A DNA stretch of 64,000 nt from Vanessa cardui (GCF_905220365.1 NC_061152.1:4950248-5014247), one strand, 5' to 3'; positions 11,401 to 23,545 are shown, counted from the stretch's first letter. Notes: generated from the sequence alone by a model not told the origin. Program-made: numbers and translations.

Positions 11401-11652
11401 TGATATCTGTGTATTGTCTATTTTAACCACAAGAGCACAAAAGCCAAGTAAAACATATCTGACAACGAAATGACGCGACATCATTGAGAGAGCTTGAATA
11501 ATCTATTAGAATGATATTCAGTATGGATTTGTGAAAGTTGCATATTAAATGTAAACAGAATGCTATCGGTAATTTTGAAGTAAAATTAAAGTGGATATAA
11601 GTATCTCAATAGAATATAAATATTGTATCTCTACACTACATAGAATATAAAT

Positions 11653-13290
11653 AAAATTTTAACAAAAAGAAAAACCGACTCCAAACAAAACACTATTTTA
11701 AAACAAATTAAAAGTGCACTCAAAAGTAATAAAAATAATTGCATATTTAACATATTTTTGAGAGTCCTCCTAGGTAAAATGAAATGAAAAATATTAGACT
11801 ACTTAAAAGTCGATTTACGATTATATAACGTAGTTATAGTTATTGTTATATTTGGAGCCGGTGTCAGCCACAGGCACACGCTTCAACAGTCAAAAGAAAG
11901 AAGCGATACGAGCCTCTTGATTGACCCAGTATAATATCGTATAAAAGGTATTTGTAAGAAACATTTCTTAAAGTATTCTCGTATTGTTTTTTGATAGGTA
12001 TAGTATAGGGTTGGCTGACACCGACTCCAAATATAGCAATAATTATAACTACATTATATAATCGTAAATCGACTTTTAAGTAGTCTAATATTTTTCATTT
12101 CATTTTACCTAGGAGGACTCTCAAAAATATGTTAAATATGCAATTATTTATATTACTTTTGAGTGCATTTTTAATTTGTTTTAAAATAGTGTTTTGTTTG
12201 AAGTCGGTTTTTCTTTTTGTTAAAATTTTATTTATTTTTTGATTTTAAGTGAAGCTGATGTAGACTAACTATTTTTTCTTAATATGGATAGATTAAGCGT
12301 TCCGTTTATATGAGTCAGAAACTACTTCGAGGACAATTTCAAAGGAAACTTGCGAATAAAGCAAAAATAGACTTTCGAAAATGCGGATTTAATACGTCAC
12401 GCGGCGTAAACTACAAGGATCCCTCGAAAGAGCTGTAATCGAACTCAGCAAAAAAACTTTGAAAAAGACCAACTATATTTTTAACATCATATGACATCAC
12501 ATCACATACACAAAATTTGATTAAAGATAGTAAGAAATTCTGCCCCATATCGCACCCTAACTGCGAGCCGTATAGGAGTTCCATCACTACATAGTATAAA
12601 ACAAAGTCGCTTTCTCTGTCCCTATATCTTTAAATCTACGCAACGGATTTTGATGCGGTTTTTTTTAAAAGATAGTGTGATTCAAGGGGAAGGTTTGTGT
12701 ATATAATACATGAACAATATAGTAAAGAAACACTGATAGTTTTAGAAGTTTGCGATGTGATGTCGTAAATAAACAAATTCTGTAGTATATTTAGTATCAG
12801 TATTGCACCCGTGCGAAGCCGGGGTGGTTAGCTAGTTGATTATAATATTCGACTATGATAATTACATAAACATAACCATATTACGGAAGGTGACTCAAAT
12901 ATCCAAATAACCTATAAATAAAAGATTCGACTGAGTATCGCTAACGTGCTCCTCAGAATTGTTCCGTTCCCTTCCGTTCCGTTACTTTGTCATGGATCCT
13001 GTGCTCAGAACCTTACCAAACTTTCATCAAATTACCCTTGAAGTATTTATTTTATAATAAAAAAAGAATTATCAAAATTGGTTAACGTGATTTTCAGTTA
13101 TTCACCTATTTGTCGCGCATATACATAATCCAAATTTAAGACTTAGGTCGTTTTCATATGGATACCATCATCGGAAAAAAATTAAAAAAAAATGGGACCC
13201 CACGGAAAGCACTACCTTTCAAACAAAAAAAAAAAATTATCAAAATCGGTCCACGAATTGATAACCTCCTCCTTTTTGAAGTCGGTTGAA
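11653..13290 (+). mobile_element. Composite E, copy 1
   Basis: The order is: inner foldback 11653-12229 with long inverted arms (each ending ACCGACT...AAAC or the reverse), tail segment, nested Helitron D 12584-12835, second tail segment, and outer end GAAGTCGGTTGAA. The segment GAGGTAACAAACA...ATACAG before the outer end is deleted here. No coding region. Confidence 0.85.
12584..12835 (+). mobile_element. Helitron D nested in composite E copy 1
   Basis: 252 bp, TCACTACATAGTATAAAACA at the 5' end and GCTAG at the 3' end, inserted between A and T as Helitrons do. The same junctions occur in copies 2, 3 and 5. Confidence 0.9.
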
Positions 13291-13296
13291 AACAAA

Positions 13297-13499
13297 GTTT
13301 TCTGTCCCTATATCCCTATGTATGATTAAATCTTTAAAACTATGCAATGGATTTTTATGTGATCTTTTTAACAGATGTAGTGATTTAAGAAGAAGGATTT
13401 TATGAATGGACAATTTAGTAAAGAAACACTGATAATTTTGCAAATTTATACTGTCATGTCATATCATTGAACCCGTGCGAAGCCGGAGCGAGTCACTAG
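13297..13499 (+). mobile_element. Helitron D, 5' truncated
   Basis: Starts inside the element (TTTCTGTCCCTATATCCCTA) directly after composite E copy 1 and ends CCGGAGCGAGTCACTAG before T. 13500-13900 is unassigned. Confidence 0.75.
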
Positions 13500-13907
13500 T
13501 TACAAATAAAGATATGTAAATATTAGTCAAGAGCTATTAGTAGTGCACGATATAGCTGGGCTATTAGTAATTTGAGTGATATAGGTTAATCTAAGAATTG
13601 TATACTTTTATTTATTCTTCAATTGAAATAGACATATGTATCATGGATGTGGAGGCCATCACGGACTAGCCGATGAAAATAATTAGGTTTTTTGTTAGAG
13701 GAATCTCAATAGCAGAGCGAAGATTGGAGGTATTTGCAATCCCATGCCTTGTGTTATTTTGTCCTGGGTTTGAACTAATTTCTGTTGTTGTGGGTTGACG
13801 GATTATGAGAGTGATGCTGATAACATAGTCTAAAAATGAGTCTATCTCCTTTTTTGAAGTACAGGCTTCGTAACTAAATTCATTAAATTTAATGAATAAA
13901 AAATATT

Positions 13908-13990
13908 GGACAACATCACATACATTACTCTCATGCTAAAGTACTTGTGCTGTAGAAAATCAGAAGTAACGACGGTACCGTACGGTATAT
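13908..13990 (-). mobile_element. SINE B 3' fragment
   Basis: GGACAACATCACATACATTA followed by CAGAAGTAACGACGGTACCG: antisense 3' half of SINE B. 13990-14195 is AT-rich with no element recognised. Confidence 0.7.
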
Positions 13991-14195
13991 ACAGAAATAT
14001 ATTAGTATAAATGTATATATAGATAGTATAAGTACTACATAAATTAGAAAATAAAATATAGGTTTTATTGTGCCCGTCCTCGTTACATACTAAATCCGAT
14101 TTGACGTATACGTTTGTGTGATGTTAAGATGGCGGATTACATTCGCCCTTTTGTAAATGCATACTAAAATTCTATATAATATTTTATCGTTTCAG

Positions 14196-14247
14196 ATGCC
14201 GCAAATAGTGACAGCTCCTTCACCTGGTACCCAAGCAGTAGCAAAAG
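14196..14247 (+). CDS. Candidate short coding exon, unidentified
   Basis: 52 bp between a good acceptor (TTTTATCGTTTCAG) and an AAAAG|GTATGG donor, in a patch free of recognised repeats. Two frames are open: one starts with Met (MPQIVTAPSPGTQAVAK, phase 0 in, 1 out), the other reads AANSDSSFTWYPSSSK (phase 1 in, 2 out). The base composition is less AT-rich than its flanks. I do not recognise the protein and could not link it in phase to the next plus-strand candidates. It could be a chance pairing of splice sites. Confidence 0.35.
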
Positions 14248-14319
14248 GTATGGTAGCTAGTGTATGTTAAATCTTTATAGATACTCTTAACCATCATAGT
14301 TCCATCAAGTGTCTCTTTT

Positions 14320-14520
14320 TTTCAAGCCCGCCACGGCTTTTAATACTGATACTAAATATACTACAGAATTTTCTTGTTTCTTTAATAATTGTTCATGTAT
14401 TATATACAAAACCCTTCCTCTCGAATCACTCTATCTATTAAAAAAATCGTATCAAAATCCGTTGTGTAATTTTAAAGATCTAAGGATACACTAGGACAGA
14501 CAGTGGTAAGCGACTTTATT
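14320..14520 (-). mobile_element. Helitron D
   Basis: GCCCGCCACGGCTTTTAATA at the left (degenerate reversed 3' end) and GGTAAGCGACTTTATTTTAA at the right (reversed 5' end). 14525-15105 is AT-rich with nothing recognised. Confidence 0.7.
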
Positions 14521-15110
14521 TTAAACTATGTAATAAAATAATAATGACTATATACAGGGTTAATAAAAAAAATAATATTTTAAATGATACTTTTTTTATA
14601 ATAAATTTATATAGTTGCATTTTTGATAAATTTTGAAAGAAGTTAAAAAACGCGATAACTGAAAAATGGTTCACTTTTGCAATTTGCATATAGGGGTTAA
14701 AATTATTGCAAACAGTTACCCCTATCACCTCCGAACGGACATACGTCGAATAACCAATAACCCTGTACATATCAATTGTCATTTGGGTGTATTAAAGATA
14801 AGTGGAAATGTAAATCAATTAAGTTTTTCTTATATTTGATTTATTCTTCTTACTTGAACTTAAATAAATAATAAACTTTTTCCCAAGTATGCTCTATATG
14901 GTGCACTATGTGATAAGGAATACCTCAGACAAGAACACCAATTATGATACTCTAATATTGACGCGGATCCGCCTTTTATTTCATTACGTCTGACCTACTT
15001 TCCTTATACATAACAGGTAGCGAAGAAAATTGTTTAGTATTATGTTTACTGGATATTTTCTCGACACCTTTAAAGGAAAAAAGGAAAAAAATGCTATGTT
15101 TTATAATGTA

Positions 15111-15648
15111 CTAGCGACACGCCCCGGCTTCGGGTGTTTACAATGCTGATATAAAATTTATTACTAAGTACATAATTTGTTTATTTTTTTTTATGTTATA
15201 GGTTGGCGGGCGAGCATATGGGCCTCCTGATGGTAAGTGGTCACCATCACCCATAGACAATGACGCTGTAAGAAATATTAACTATTCCTTACATCGTCAA
15301 TGTGCCACCAACCTCGGGAACTAAGATGTTATGTCCCTTGTGCCTGTAGTTACACTGGCTCACTCACCCTTCAAACCGGAACACAACAATACTGAGCACT
15401 GCTATTTGGCGGTCGAATAACTGATGAGTGGGTACCTACCCAGACGGGCTTTTTACGACACCACATTTGTAACTTCTAAAATTTTTTGAAACAAGGTTTC
15501 TTTCTATATTTTCCATGTATTATATACAAAAATCTTTCCCTCGAATCACTCTATATATTAAAAAAAACCCGCATAAAAATTCGTTGTATAATTTTAAGTA
15601 TCTAAGCATACATAGGGACAGACAGCGGTAAGCGACTTTGTTTTATAA
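15111..15648 (-). mobile_element. Helitron D split by a family C insertion
   Basis: Left part 15111-15185 (CTAGCGACACGCCCCGG...) and right part 15455-15648 (ACGACACCACATTTGTAACT to AGCGACTTTGTTTTATA) are two pieces of one antisense Helitron D. Between them is a family C copy, so C is the younger insertion. Confidence 0.8.
15190..15452 (+). mobile_element. Family C copy inside Helitron D
   Basis: GGGCGAGCATATGGGCCTCC to CTACCCAGACGGGC. It is truncated just before the CTTGCACAAAGCCC end. Confidence 0.85.
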
Positions 15649-15678
15649 ATAAATATACTACATGTTTTTTCTTATTTC

Positions 15679-15720
15679 TCAACCGACTTCCAAAAGGAGG
15701 AGGTTATCAATTCGTCTGTA

Positions 15721-15752
<32 letters not shown>

Positions 15753-17307
15753 GTTACCTCATAACTTTTCACTGGGTGGACCGATTTTGATAATTTTTTT
15801 TTGTTTGAAAGGTAGTGCTTCCCGTGGGGTCCCATTTTTTTTTTATTTTTTTCCGATGATGGTATCCATATGAAAACGACATAAGTCTTAAATTTGCATT
15901 ATGTATATGCGCGACAAATAGGTGAATAACTGAAAATCACGTTAACCAATTTTGATAATTCTTTTTTTATTATAAAATATATACTTCAAGGGTAATTTGG
16001 TGAAAGTTTGGTAAGGTTCTGAGCACAGGATCCATGACAAAGTAACGGAACGGAAGGGAACGGAACAATTCTGAGGAGCACGTTAGCGATACTCAGTCGA
16101 ATCTTTTATATTTATAGGTTATTTGGATATTTGAGTCACCTTCCGTAATATGGTTATGTTTATGTAATTATCATAGTCGAATATTATAATCAACTAGCTA
16201 CCCACCCCGGCTTCGCACGGGTGCAATACTGATACTAAGTATACTACAGAATTTGTTTATTTACGACATCACATCGCAAACTTCTAAAATTATCAGTGTT
16301 TCTTTATTATATTGTTCATGTATTATATACACAAACCTTCACCTTAAATCACACTATCTTTTAAAAAAAACCGCATCAAAATCCGTTGCGTAGATTTAAA
16401 GATATAGGGACAGAGAAAGCGACTTTGTTTTATACTATGTAGTGATGGAACTCCTATACGGCTCGCAGTTAGGGTGCGATATGGGGCAGAATTTCTTACT
16501 ATCTTTAATCAAATTTTGTGTGTGTGATGTGATGATCCTTGTAGTTTACGCCGCGTGACGTATTAAATCCGCATTTTCGAAAGTCTATTTTTGCTTTATT
16601 CGCAAGTTTCCTTTGAAATTGTCCTCGAAGTAGTTTCTGACTCATATAAACGGAAAGCTTAATCTATCCATATTAAAAAAATGAGTTAGTCAACATCAGC
16701 TTCACTTAAAATCAAAAAATAAATAAAAATTTTAACAAAAAGAAAAACCGACTTCAAACAAACTACTGTTTTAAAACAAATGAATATGCTAGAAAAAGTA
16801 ATAAAAATAATTGCGTGTTCAACATATTTTTTAGAGTCTTCCTAAGTTAAATGAAATGAAAAATTTTAGACTACTTAAAAGTCGATTAATGATTATATCA
16901 TGTAGTTATAATTATTGGTATATTTGGAGTCGGTGTCAGCCAATAAAACCCTACAGTATATCTATCAAAAACATTACGAGAATACTTTAACAAATATGTT
17001 TTTTACAAATTACCTTTTACACAATAATATACTGGATCAATCAAGGGGCTCGTATCGCTTCTTTTTTTGATTGTTGGGGCAAGGGCACCCTGGCTGACAC
17101 CGGCTCCAAATATACCAATAACTATAACTACATGATATAATCGTTAATCGACTTTTAAGTAGTCTAATATTTTTCATTTCATTTAACTTAGGAAGACTCT
17201 AAAAAATATGTTGAATACGCAATTATTTTTCTTACTTTTTCGTGCATATTCATTTGTTTTAAAATAGTGTTTTGTTTGAAGTCGGTTTTTGTTTTTGTTA
17301 AAATTTT
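15679..17307 (-). mobile_element. Composite E, copy 2
   Basis: Reverse orientation to copy 1. Outer end CAACCGACTTCCAAAAGG with a poly-T run, nested Helitron D 16194-16445 (252 bp, reversed), tail, inner foldback 16725-17307. A stretch of roughly 75 bp present in copy 3 (TCATATGATGTACGAAATAT...) is missing near 16535. With copy 1 it forms a long inverted pair. Confidence 0.85.
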
Positions 17308-17576
17308 ATTTATTTGTTATGAGGCTGAAAGTTATGAAATATAAAACGGGTTATTAGGAGTAATCTAAAATGGTACCACAAATAGACAAAGCTTTCAAAG
17401 TTTAAACCATTCAAGTCTTTAAAGAGTTCGCAATAAAATATTTTTTAGTGGAATAGCATCTGGGTCAAGATTTAAAGAGATTTTTTTGTGAAAAACAACA
17501 AAGTCTCCTTAACAAATTCTTATGAACATTTTAAATGATTTTGTTTTTAATTTATGATCGATTGCGTTATGAATCT

Positions 17577-17858
17577 TCTACACATATAATAAAAGTGGAG
17601 TGTCTATTTGTAATATTAAAATAGCCCTTTTTTACTCAATGCATATGTATACACGGTACATATACCTAAATAATATTTTTTTAAAGTTTTTGTCGGTCTG
17701 TCAGTCTGTTTGTTTTATTCGACTAATTTCTGGAGCGGCTGGACTGAATTTGATGTGACTTTAACTGGCAGATAACTGATATAATAGAGAGTAACTTAGG
17801 CTACAATAATATTTTTTTTGTTATATTCAAACGCGTACAAGGTCACGGGCACAGCTAG
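17577..17858 (+). mobile_element. Helitron H
   Basis: Starts TCTACACATATAATAAAAGT, core GACTAATTTCTGGAGCGGCT, ends GGTCACGGGCACAGCTAG before T. Same TC...CTAG layout as family D but a different sequence. Confidence 0.8.
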
Positions 17859-17879
17859 TTATTCAATAATGAAGTGATA

Positions 17880-18223
17880 CGTGCTTGAATTATACTACAG
17901 AATGTCTTAAAACGTTCACAGCTTTTTGTCATTAGACAATACAAACCGCTGTGTTCCTGCGTTTTAAATCTATTAAACTTTCAAAAGTATTCATTTAAAT
18001 TACATGCTGTAAAGGGCCATTGATCTACCTATATTCAATGCATAATGTATTTAATCTATAGAATATTAATCTAGGCACCTCAAATACATTGTGCATTTAA
18101 TGTAGATCAATATGGTTTGGCATTTTAAATGAAAATTTTCGAAGATATTACAGATTTAAAACGCAGGGACATAGCGGTTTTTCAACCGACTTCCAAAAGG
18201 AGGAGGTTATCAATTCGTCTGTA

Positions 18224-18254
<31 letters not shown>

Positions 18255-19688
18255 GTTACCTCATAACTTTTCACTGGGTGGACCGATTTTGATAATTTTT
18301 TTTTTGTTTGAAAGGTAGTGCTTCCCGTGGGGTCCCATTTTTTTTATTTTTTTTCCGATGATGGTATCCATGTGAAAACGACATAAGTCTTAAATTTGCA
18401 TTACGTATATGCGCGACAAATAGGTGAATAACTGAAAATCACGTTGACCAATTTTGATAATTCTTTTTTTATTATAAAATATATACTTCAAGGGTAATTT
18501 GGTGAAAGTTTGGTAAGGTTCTGAGCACAGGATCCATGACAAAGTAACGGAACGGAAGGGAACGGAACAATTCTGAGGAGCACGTCAGCGATACTCGGTC
18601 GAATCTTTTATTTATAGGTTATTTGGATATTTGAGTCACCTTCCGTAATGTGGTTATGTTTATGTAATTATCATAGTCGAATATTATAAACAACTAGCTA
18701 CCCACCCCGGCTTCGCACGGGTGCAATACTGATACTAAATATACTACAGAATTTGTTTATATACGACATCACATCGCAAACTTCTAAAATTATCAGTGTT
18801 TCTTTACTATATTGTTCATGTATTATATACACAAACCTTCCCCATGAATCACACTATCTTTTAAAAAAAACCGCATCAAAATCCGTTGCGTAGATTTAAA
18901 GATATAGGGACAGAGAAAGCGACTTTGTTTTATACTATGTAGTGATGGAACTCCTATACGGCTCGCAGTTAGGGTGCGATATGGGGCAGAATTTCTTACT
19001 ATCTTTAATCAAATTTTGTGTATGTGATGTGATGTCATATGATGTACGAAATATAGTTGATCTTTTTCAAAGTTTTTTTGCTGAGTTCGATTACAGCTCT
19101 TTCGAGGGATCCTTGTAGTTTACGCCGTATGACGTATTAAATCCGCATTTTCGAAAGTCTATTTTTGCTTTATTTGCAAGTTTTCTTTAAAAATTGTCCT
19201 CATATAAACGGAACGCTTAATCTATCCATATTAAAAAAAATTAGTTAGTCAACATCAGCTTCACTTAAAATCAAAAAATAAATAAAATTTTAACAAAAAG
19301 AAAAACCGACTTCAAACAAAACACTATTTTAAAACAAATGAATATGCACGAAAAAGTAAGAAAAATAATTGCGTATTCAACATATTTTTTAGAGTCTTCC
19401 TAAGTTAAATGAAATGAAAAATATTAGACTACTTAAAAGTCGATTAACGATTATATCATGTAGTTATAATTATTGTTATATTTGGAGCCGGTGTCAGCCA
19501 CGGTGCCCTTGCCCCAACAATCAAAAGAAAGAAGCGATACGAGCCCCTTGATTGATCCAGTATATTATTGTGTAAAAGGTAATTTTATTTATATTGTCTA
19601 ATGACAAAAAGCTGTGAACGTTGTAAGACATTCTGTAGTATATTTAGTATCAGCATTGAACCCGCGCTAAGCCGGGGCGGGTCGCTAG
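17880..19688. mobile_element. Foldback Helitron G interrupted by composite E copy 3
   Basis: 17943-18180 is a foldback: CCTGCGTTTTAAATCT near its left end is repeated inverted near 18160 (AGATTTAAAACGCAGG). The G sequence CAGCTTTTTGTCATTAGACA on the left resumes inverted at 19589 (TGTCTAATGACAAAAAGCTG) after copy 3, then ends GGGGCGGGTCGCTAG at 19688. Copy 3 therefore landed inside an older palindromic G element. Confidence 0.65.
18181..19584 (-). mobile_element. Composite E, copy 3
   Basis: Outer end TTCAACCGACTTCCAAAAGG, nested Helitron D 18694-18945 (252 bp, reversed), tail, and only one arm plus part of the loop of the inner foldback. About 310 bp shorter than a full foldback. Confidence 0.85.
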
Positions 19689-19732
19689 TCTATTACCAAA
19701 CTGAACTTATTTTTACTTTTATATTAACATTA

Positions 19733-20011
19733 TCACTACATACTATAAAAAAAAGTCACTTACCGTTGTCTTTTCCAATATATGCTTAGATCTTTAAAAT
19801 TACGCAACGTATTTTGATGTAGTTTTTTAAATAGATAGAGCGATTCGAGAGGAAGTTTTTTTGTAAATAATACATGGACAATGTAGTAAAGAAACACGAA
19901 ACATTCTGTATTATATTTAGTATCAGCATTGCACTCGTGAGCCGAGATGGGCCAGTGGTTAGAACACGTGCATCTTAACCGATGATTTCGGGTTCCAACC
20001 CAGGCAAGCAC

Positions 20012-20045
<34 letters not shown>

Positions 20046-20048
20046 GTG

Positions 20049-20107
<59 letters not shown>

Positions 20108-20345
20108 CTTAATTTGTGTTTATAATTCATCTCGTGCTCGGCGGTGAAGGAAAACATCGTGAGGAAACCTGCATTTCATATAAATTCTGCCACATGTGCA
20201 TTCCACCAACCCGCATTGGAACAGCGTGGTGGAATATGTTCCAAGCCCTCTCCTTAATATGAGAGGAGGCCATTAGCCCAGCAGTGGGAAATTATAGGCT
20301 GTTACTTTACAATTGCACTCGTGCGAAGCCGGGTCGGGTCGCTAG
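19733..20345 (+). mobile_element. Helitron D split by SINE A
   Basis: Starts TCACTACATACTATAAAAAA and ends GGGTCGGGTCGCTAG. The SINE A at 19940-20311 splits it after ATTGCACTCGTG, which is repeated on the far side. Confidence 0.85.
19940..20311 (+). mobile_element. SINE A with 12-bp target-site duplication and long (TA)n
   Basis: Flanked by ATTGCACTCGTG at 19928-19939 and 20312-20323. tRNA-like head with A box (GGGCCAGTGGTTAGAA) and B box (GGTTCCAACCC), then two (TA)n runs separated by TAGTGGTGCT, body, and a 3' end of the GGCTGTTACTTTAC type. Confidence 0.9.
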
Positions 20346-20631
20346 TATATGTATAAGTCACACTATCCAATATTTATCAACCTGTTTTATCACTACTGTA
20401 ATCCGCTTCCTCCCTGCTGTGATAATAAAATAAACCTCGTGACAAATATGCGAGGAGTTATACACAACAGGTGGAACATTTGCCTTCCTTCCTTCGAATA
20501 TATTTATAAGATTTTTTTTGTGATTTTACCAATGTTTGCTCTTATGGAGATTTTTTTAAGTGACGCTACATTTACGGATGCTGCCTGTGCCTATTTTCAT
20601 TTTTTGTTTTAGTTAGTATGGTTAGACCCTA

Positions 20632-21005
20632 GATGGCTCAGTGGTTAGAACGATGAATGCGTGTTCAAACCAAGGCAAGCATCATTGAATTTTCATTAAT
20701 TCTTAATTTGTGTTTATTTCGGGTCGGCAGTGAAAGACTGCACCGTGAGGCAACCTGCATATGGTGAATATGAATCTACTACGTGTACCCACCACCCTGA
20801 TTTTATGCAGCAAGATAGATTAATCCTAATATATATTATAAATATTAGACAATATCTCACACAATACTCTGACTCCAATGTAAATAGCTAGAGCACAAAC
20901 ACCCAGACCCAAGACAACATAGAAAAATAATTAATTTTTTCTGCGTCGACTCTGCTGGGAAACCGGGAAACCGGTGTACCGCTACTCGACCAAGGAGGTC
21001 ATCAA
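20632..21005. mobile_element. SINE A fragment followed by antisense SINE B
   Basis: 20632-20775 (+): GATGGCTCAGTGGTTAGAAC then AACCTGCATATG, SINE A head and partial body. 20850-21005 (-): SINE B from ATATCTCACACAATACTCTG to CGACCAAGGAGGTCATC. 20346-20630 is unassigned; 21006-21245 holds nothing recognised. Confidence 0.7.
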
Positions 21006-21247
21006 AAAGAATATCTTTGCTCACCTGTGGGACGCTTAGAAGCTGTTACTTATTATATTTAGTAATTTTACCTCCAGTTAAGTTTAAGCTTAGTGTTAGG
21101 GATGTCAACCAAAGTGCAAGACTCGATCTAAGCTACGATTTTGATACTACTAACTGGGTTACTTGTAACATTAAGCTACTGAGACTTTAGTAAGCTTAGT
21201 TTAAGTCCGATAATACATTATAGTTTGGTACAACTGAATTACCCGAG

Positions 21248-21548
21248 ATAGAGGCGAGTTGGCCCAGTGGTTCGAACGCGTGCATCTTAACCAATGATTG
21301 CGGGTTCAAACCCAGGCAAGCACTGAACAGTCATGTGCTTAATTTGTGTTTGTGTTTATAATTCATATTGTACTCGGAGGTGAAGGAAAATACCACGAGG
21401 TAACCTGCATGTTTCTAATTTCATAAAAATTCAGCCACATTTGTATTCCACCAACCCGCATTGGAATATGTTCGCAACCTTCTCCTCAAAGGGAGATGAG
21501 GCCTTAGCCCAGCAGTGGGAAATTTATAGACTGTTGTTGTTGTTGTTG
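21248..21548 (+). mobile_element. SINE A, full length
   Basis: Head GAGGCGAGTTGGCCCAGTGG, B box GGTTCAAACCC, and 3' end CCCAGCAGTGGGAAATTTAT then a (GTT)n tail. 21610-21640 is a composite E outer-end scrap (AACCGACTTCTAAAAAAAGG). 21650-22050 is unassigned. Confidence 0.9.
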
Positions 21549-22054
21549 TTGTTTTTTTATTACTTAATCATAAATTGTATCATTAGGGTCTATAAAAAAT
21601 GGTTCTCATTTTTAACCGACTTCTAAAAAAAGGAGGTTCTCAGTTCGAGATATGTATACGAGTATGTATGTAACATTGTTAGAATTGAATTATATTTGAG
21701 TATGGTGATCCATTGAGTGTTCCAAGCGCGTGTCCTTTATTTCGTAAGTGTATGTTTGTATATTTGTCCAGGAATTTAAAAGTCAAATTGTGATGATCTA
21801 AGTTACTTATAATTGTGTTTAATCTAAGTTAGTTACACTTCAACGTAGGGAACAGTGTAAGTTTCATTAAAATCGGTCAAGTAATTTTATTTACCTTCAG
21901 TTCACTAGTTATTTCTAATTTTGAAATTGGTTTACTTTTTAATAAATTATATCTATAATTATATTATAAATATTATTTTTTGTAATTAAGCACAAAGGCT
22001 TCTTTTTTCTACATCTGAAGACCAACCCTTAGAACGTGAACGAAGTCGTTTTTT

Positions 22055-22500
22055 TATGTTATAAATTGGCGTACAACCATATGGGCCACCTGATGGTAAA
22101 TGGTCACCATCACCCATAGACAATGACGCTGTAAGAAATATTAACTATTCCTTACATCGTCAATGTGCCACCAACCTTGGGAACTAAGATGCTATGTCCC
22201 TTGTGCCTGTAGTTACACTGGTTCACCCTTCAAACCGGAACACAACAATACTGAGTACTGTTATTTGGTGGTAGAATATCTGAGAAGTGGGTGGTACCTA
22301 CCCAGACGGGCTTGCACAAAGCCCTACCACCAAGAAAAGTCGTGCGCGGTATTATAAATGTCAAAGTAACTCTGTCTGTTTGTCTGTTGCACTTTTACGG
22401 CTGAACCATTTAATTTGATAGCAACTCCAAGGAAATACATATGCATTTGTATACATAGCATCTGACGACCAGTCCTCAAAAAGCGAGCCAATCCACGTGT
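22055..22500 (+). mobile_element. Family C copy followed by a Helitron I fragment
   Basis: 22055-22337: family C from ACAACCATATGGGCCACC to GCTTGCACAAAGCCCTACCA. 22350-22500: Helitron I core (GTCAAAGTAACTCTGTCTGT, then CGGCTGAACC). 22500-22940 is AT-rich and unassigned. Confidence 0.75.
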
Positions 22501-22944
22501 AACAAATAGTGTAGTATGAATTAAATTGAAAATTATATTTCTAGAATAGAAGCGAACCCTTGGACTTCACTGCAAACTATGTATCAAGATTAGTTAAACA
22601 TTAATGCATTATAGTATAAAACATTAGCGTTTATACAGAGGATAATATACCTTACAACTTTGAGATAAGACTGAAATTCCCATACAATTATATTAAAACT
22701 AATTAGCTACCTAAAGACGTATAATCAAAGTTAGTTAAAGGAAATTAGGTTGTATTATAAAGTGATAAGGTTGATATTTGATTGTAAGGATTATACAGCC
22801 TGCAGCAAAGTGAGGTACGCGTGGTGATGTTAAACACAAAGTTCAAAGAAGTTAGTGAGGTGAATTTTAGGTGTCGATGCTTTTATCGATAGAATATTTA
22901 TAATTATTTTTTATTAACTTTTTTAAATTATTTCTAGTATTTAT

Positions 22945-23270
22945 AAGTGCTTGCTCTTTTTTTTCTCGCTGGAAAAACGCATTACGCGCTTCCCCCACGT
23001 GATGGAAAGGGGGGGGGGGGTTGTGTGGGACTCCCCAGAGCCCTGAATGCCGAGTGCGCCCAAGCATACCGGGTTTACCCACTAAAAAACCAGCGGTACG
23101 TGGGTTCCTTCTTTCTGCGGACGCCACGGGATCGCTTACGCATGCTACCTTGACACCCTGACGGTCAGCCCGCCTATACGGGCCTCCAACACCTAGAGGG
23201 CATTCCCAGGATACTGGGACACCCCCTTGTCCCTGCGGCGCCCATTGAGGCTACGTGTTTGCTCTAGATC
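22945..23270. mobile_element. GC-rich repeat fragment, probably LINE-derived
   Basis: Markedly GC-rich island with a G11 run, TGGGACTCCCCAGAGCCCTG, CATACCGGGTTTACCCACTA and CGGACGCCACGGGATCGCTT. I have an impression of a multicopy lepidopteran LINE segment but cannot place it in an ORF. Both strands have short open frames only. Strand and class are uncertain. Confidence 0.35.
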
Positions 23271-23375
23271 ATAATTATAATTTGTAAAATTTGGAAAATA
23301 TCACATACTGTTTATAGTTTTGGCAACGCTCAATTAACAACTTAAAACCCTGCTTTGTTTGCATAGTAAGCTATC

Positions 23376-23545
23376 TATATTAACACTATAAACGTGAAAG
23401 TAACTCTGTCTGTCTGTGTGTCGCTCTTTCACGGCCAAACCTCTGAACCGATTTTGATGAAATTTGATATGACGGAAACATGAGCTCCAAGAAAAGACGC
23501 AGGCTACTAAAACTAAACTAAAAACTAGTATCTAATATACATTTA
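23376..23545 (+). mobile_element. Helitron I fragment
   Basis: ATAAACGTGAAAGTAACTCT, CGGCCAAACCTCTGAACCGA and TTTTGATGAAATTTGATATG are the core of a multicopy repeat, also seen near 32200, 37530 and 43665. Confidence 0.6.

Noticed and set aside
22867..23153. Open frames on both strands in the GC-rich island
   Set aside because: High GC reduces stops; no domain or start context, and the island looks like a repeat fragment.
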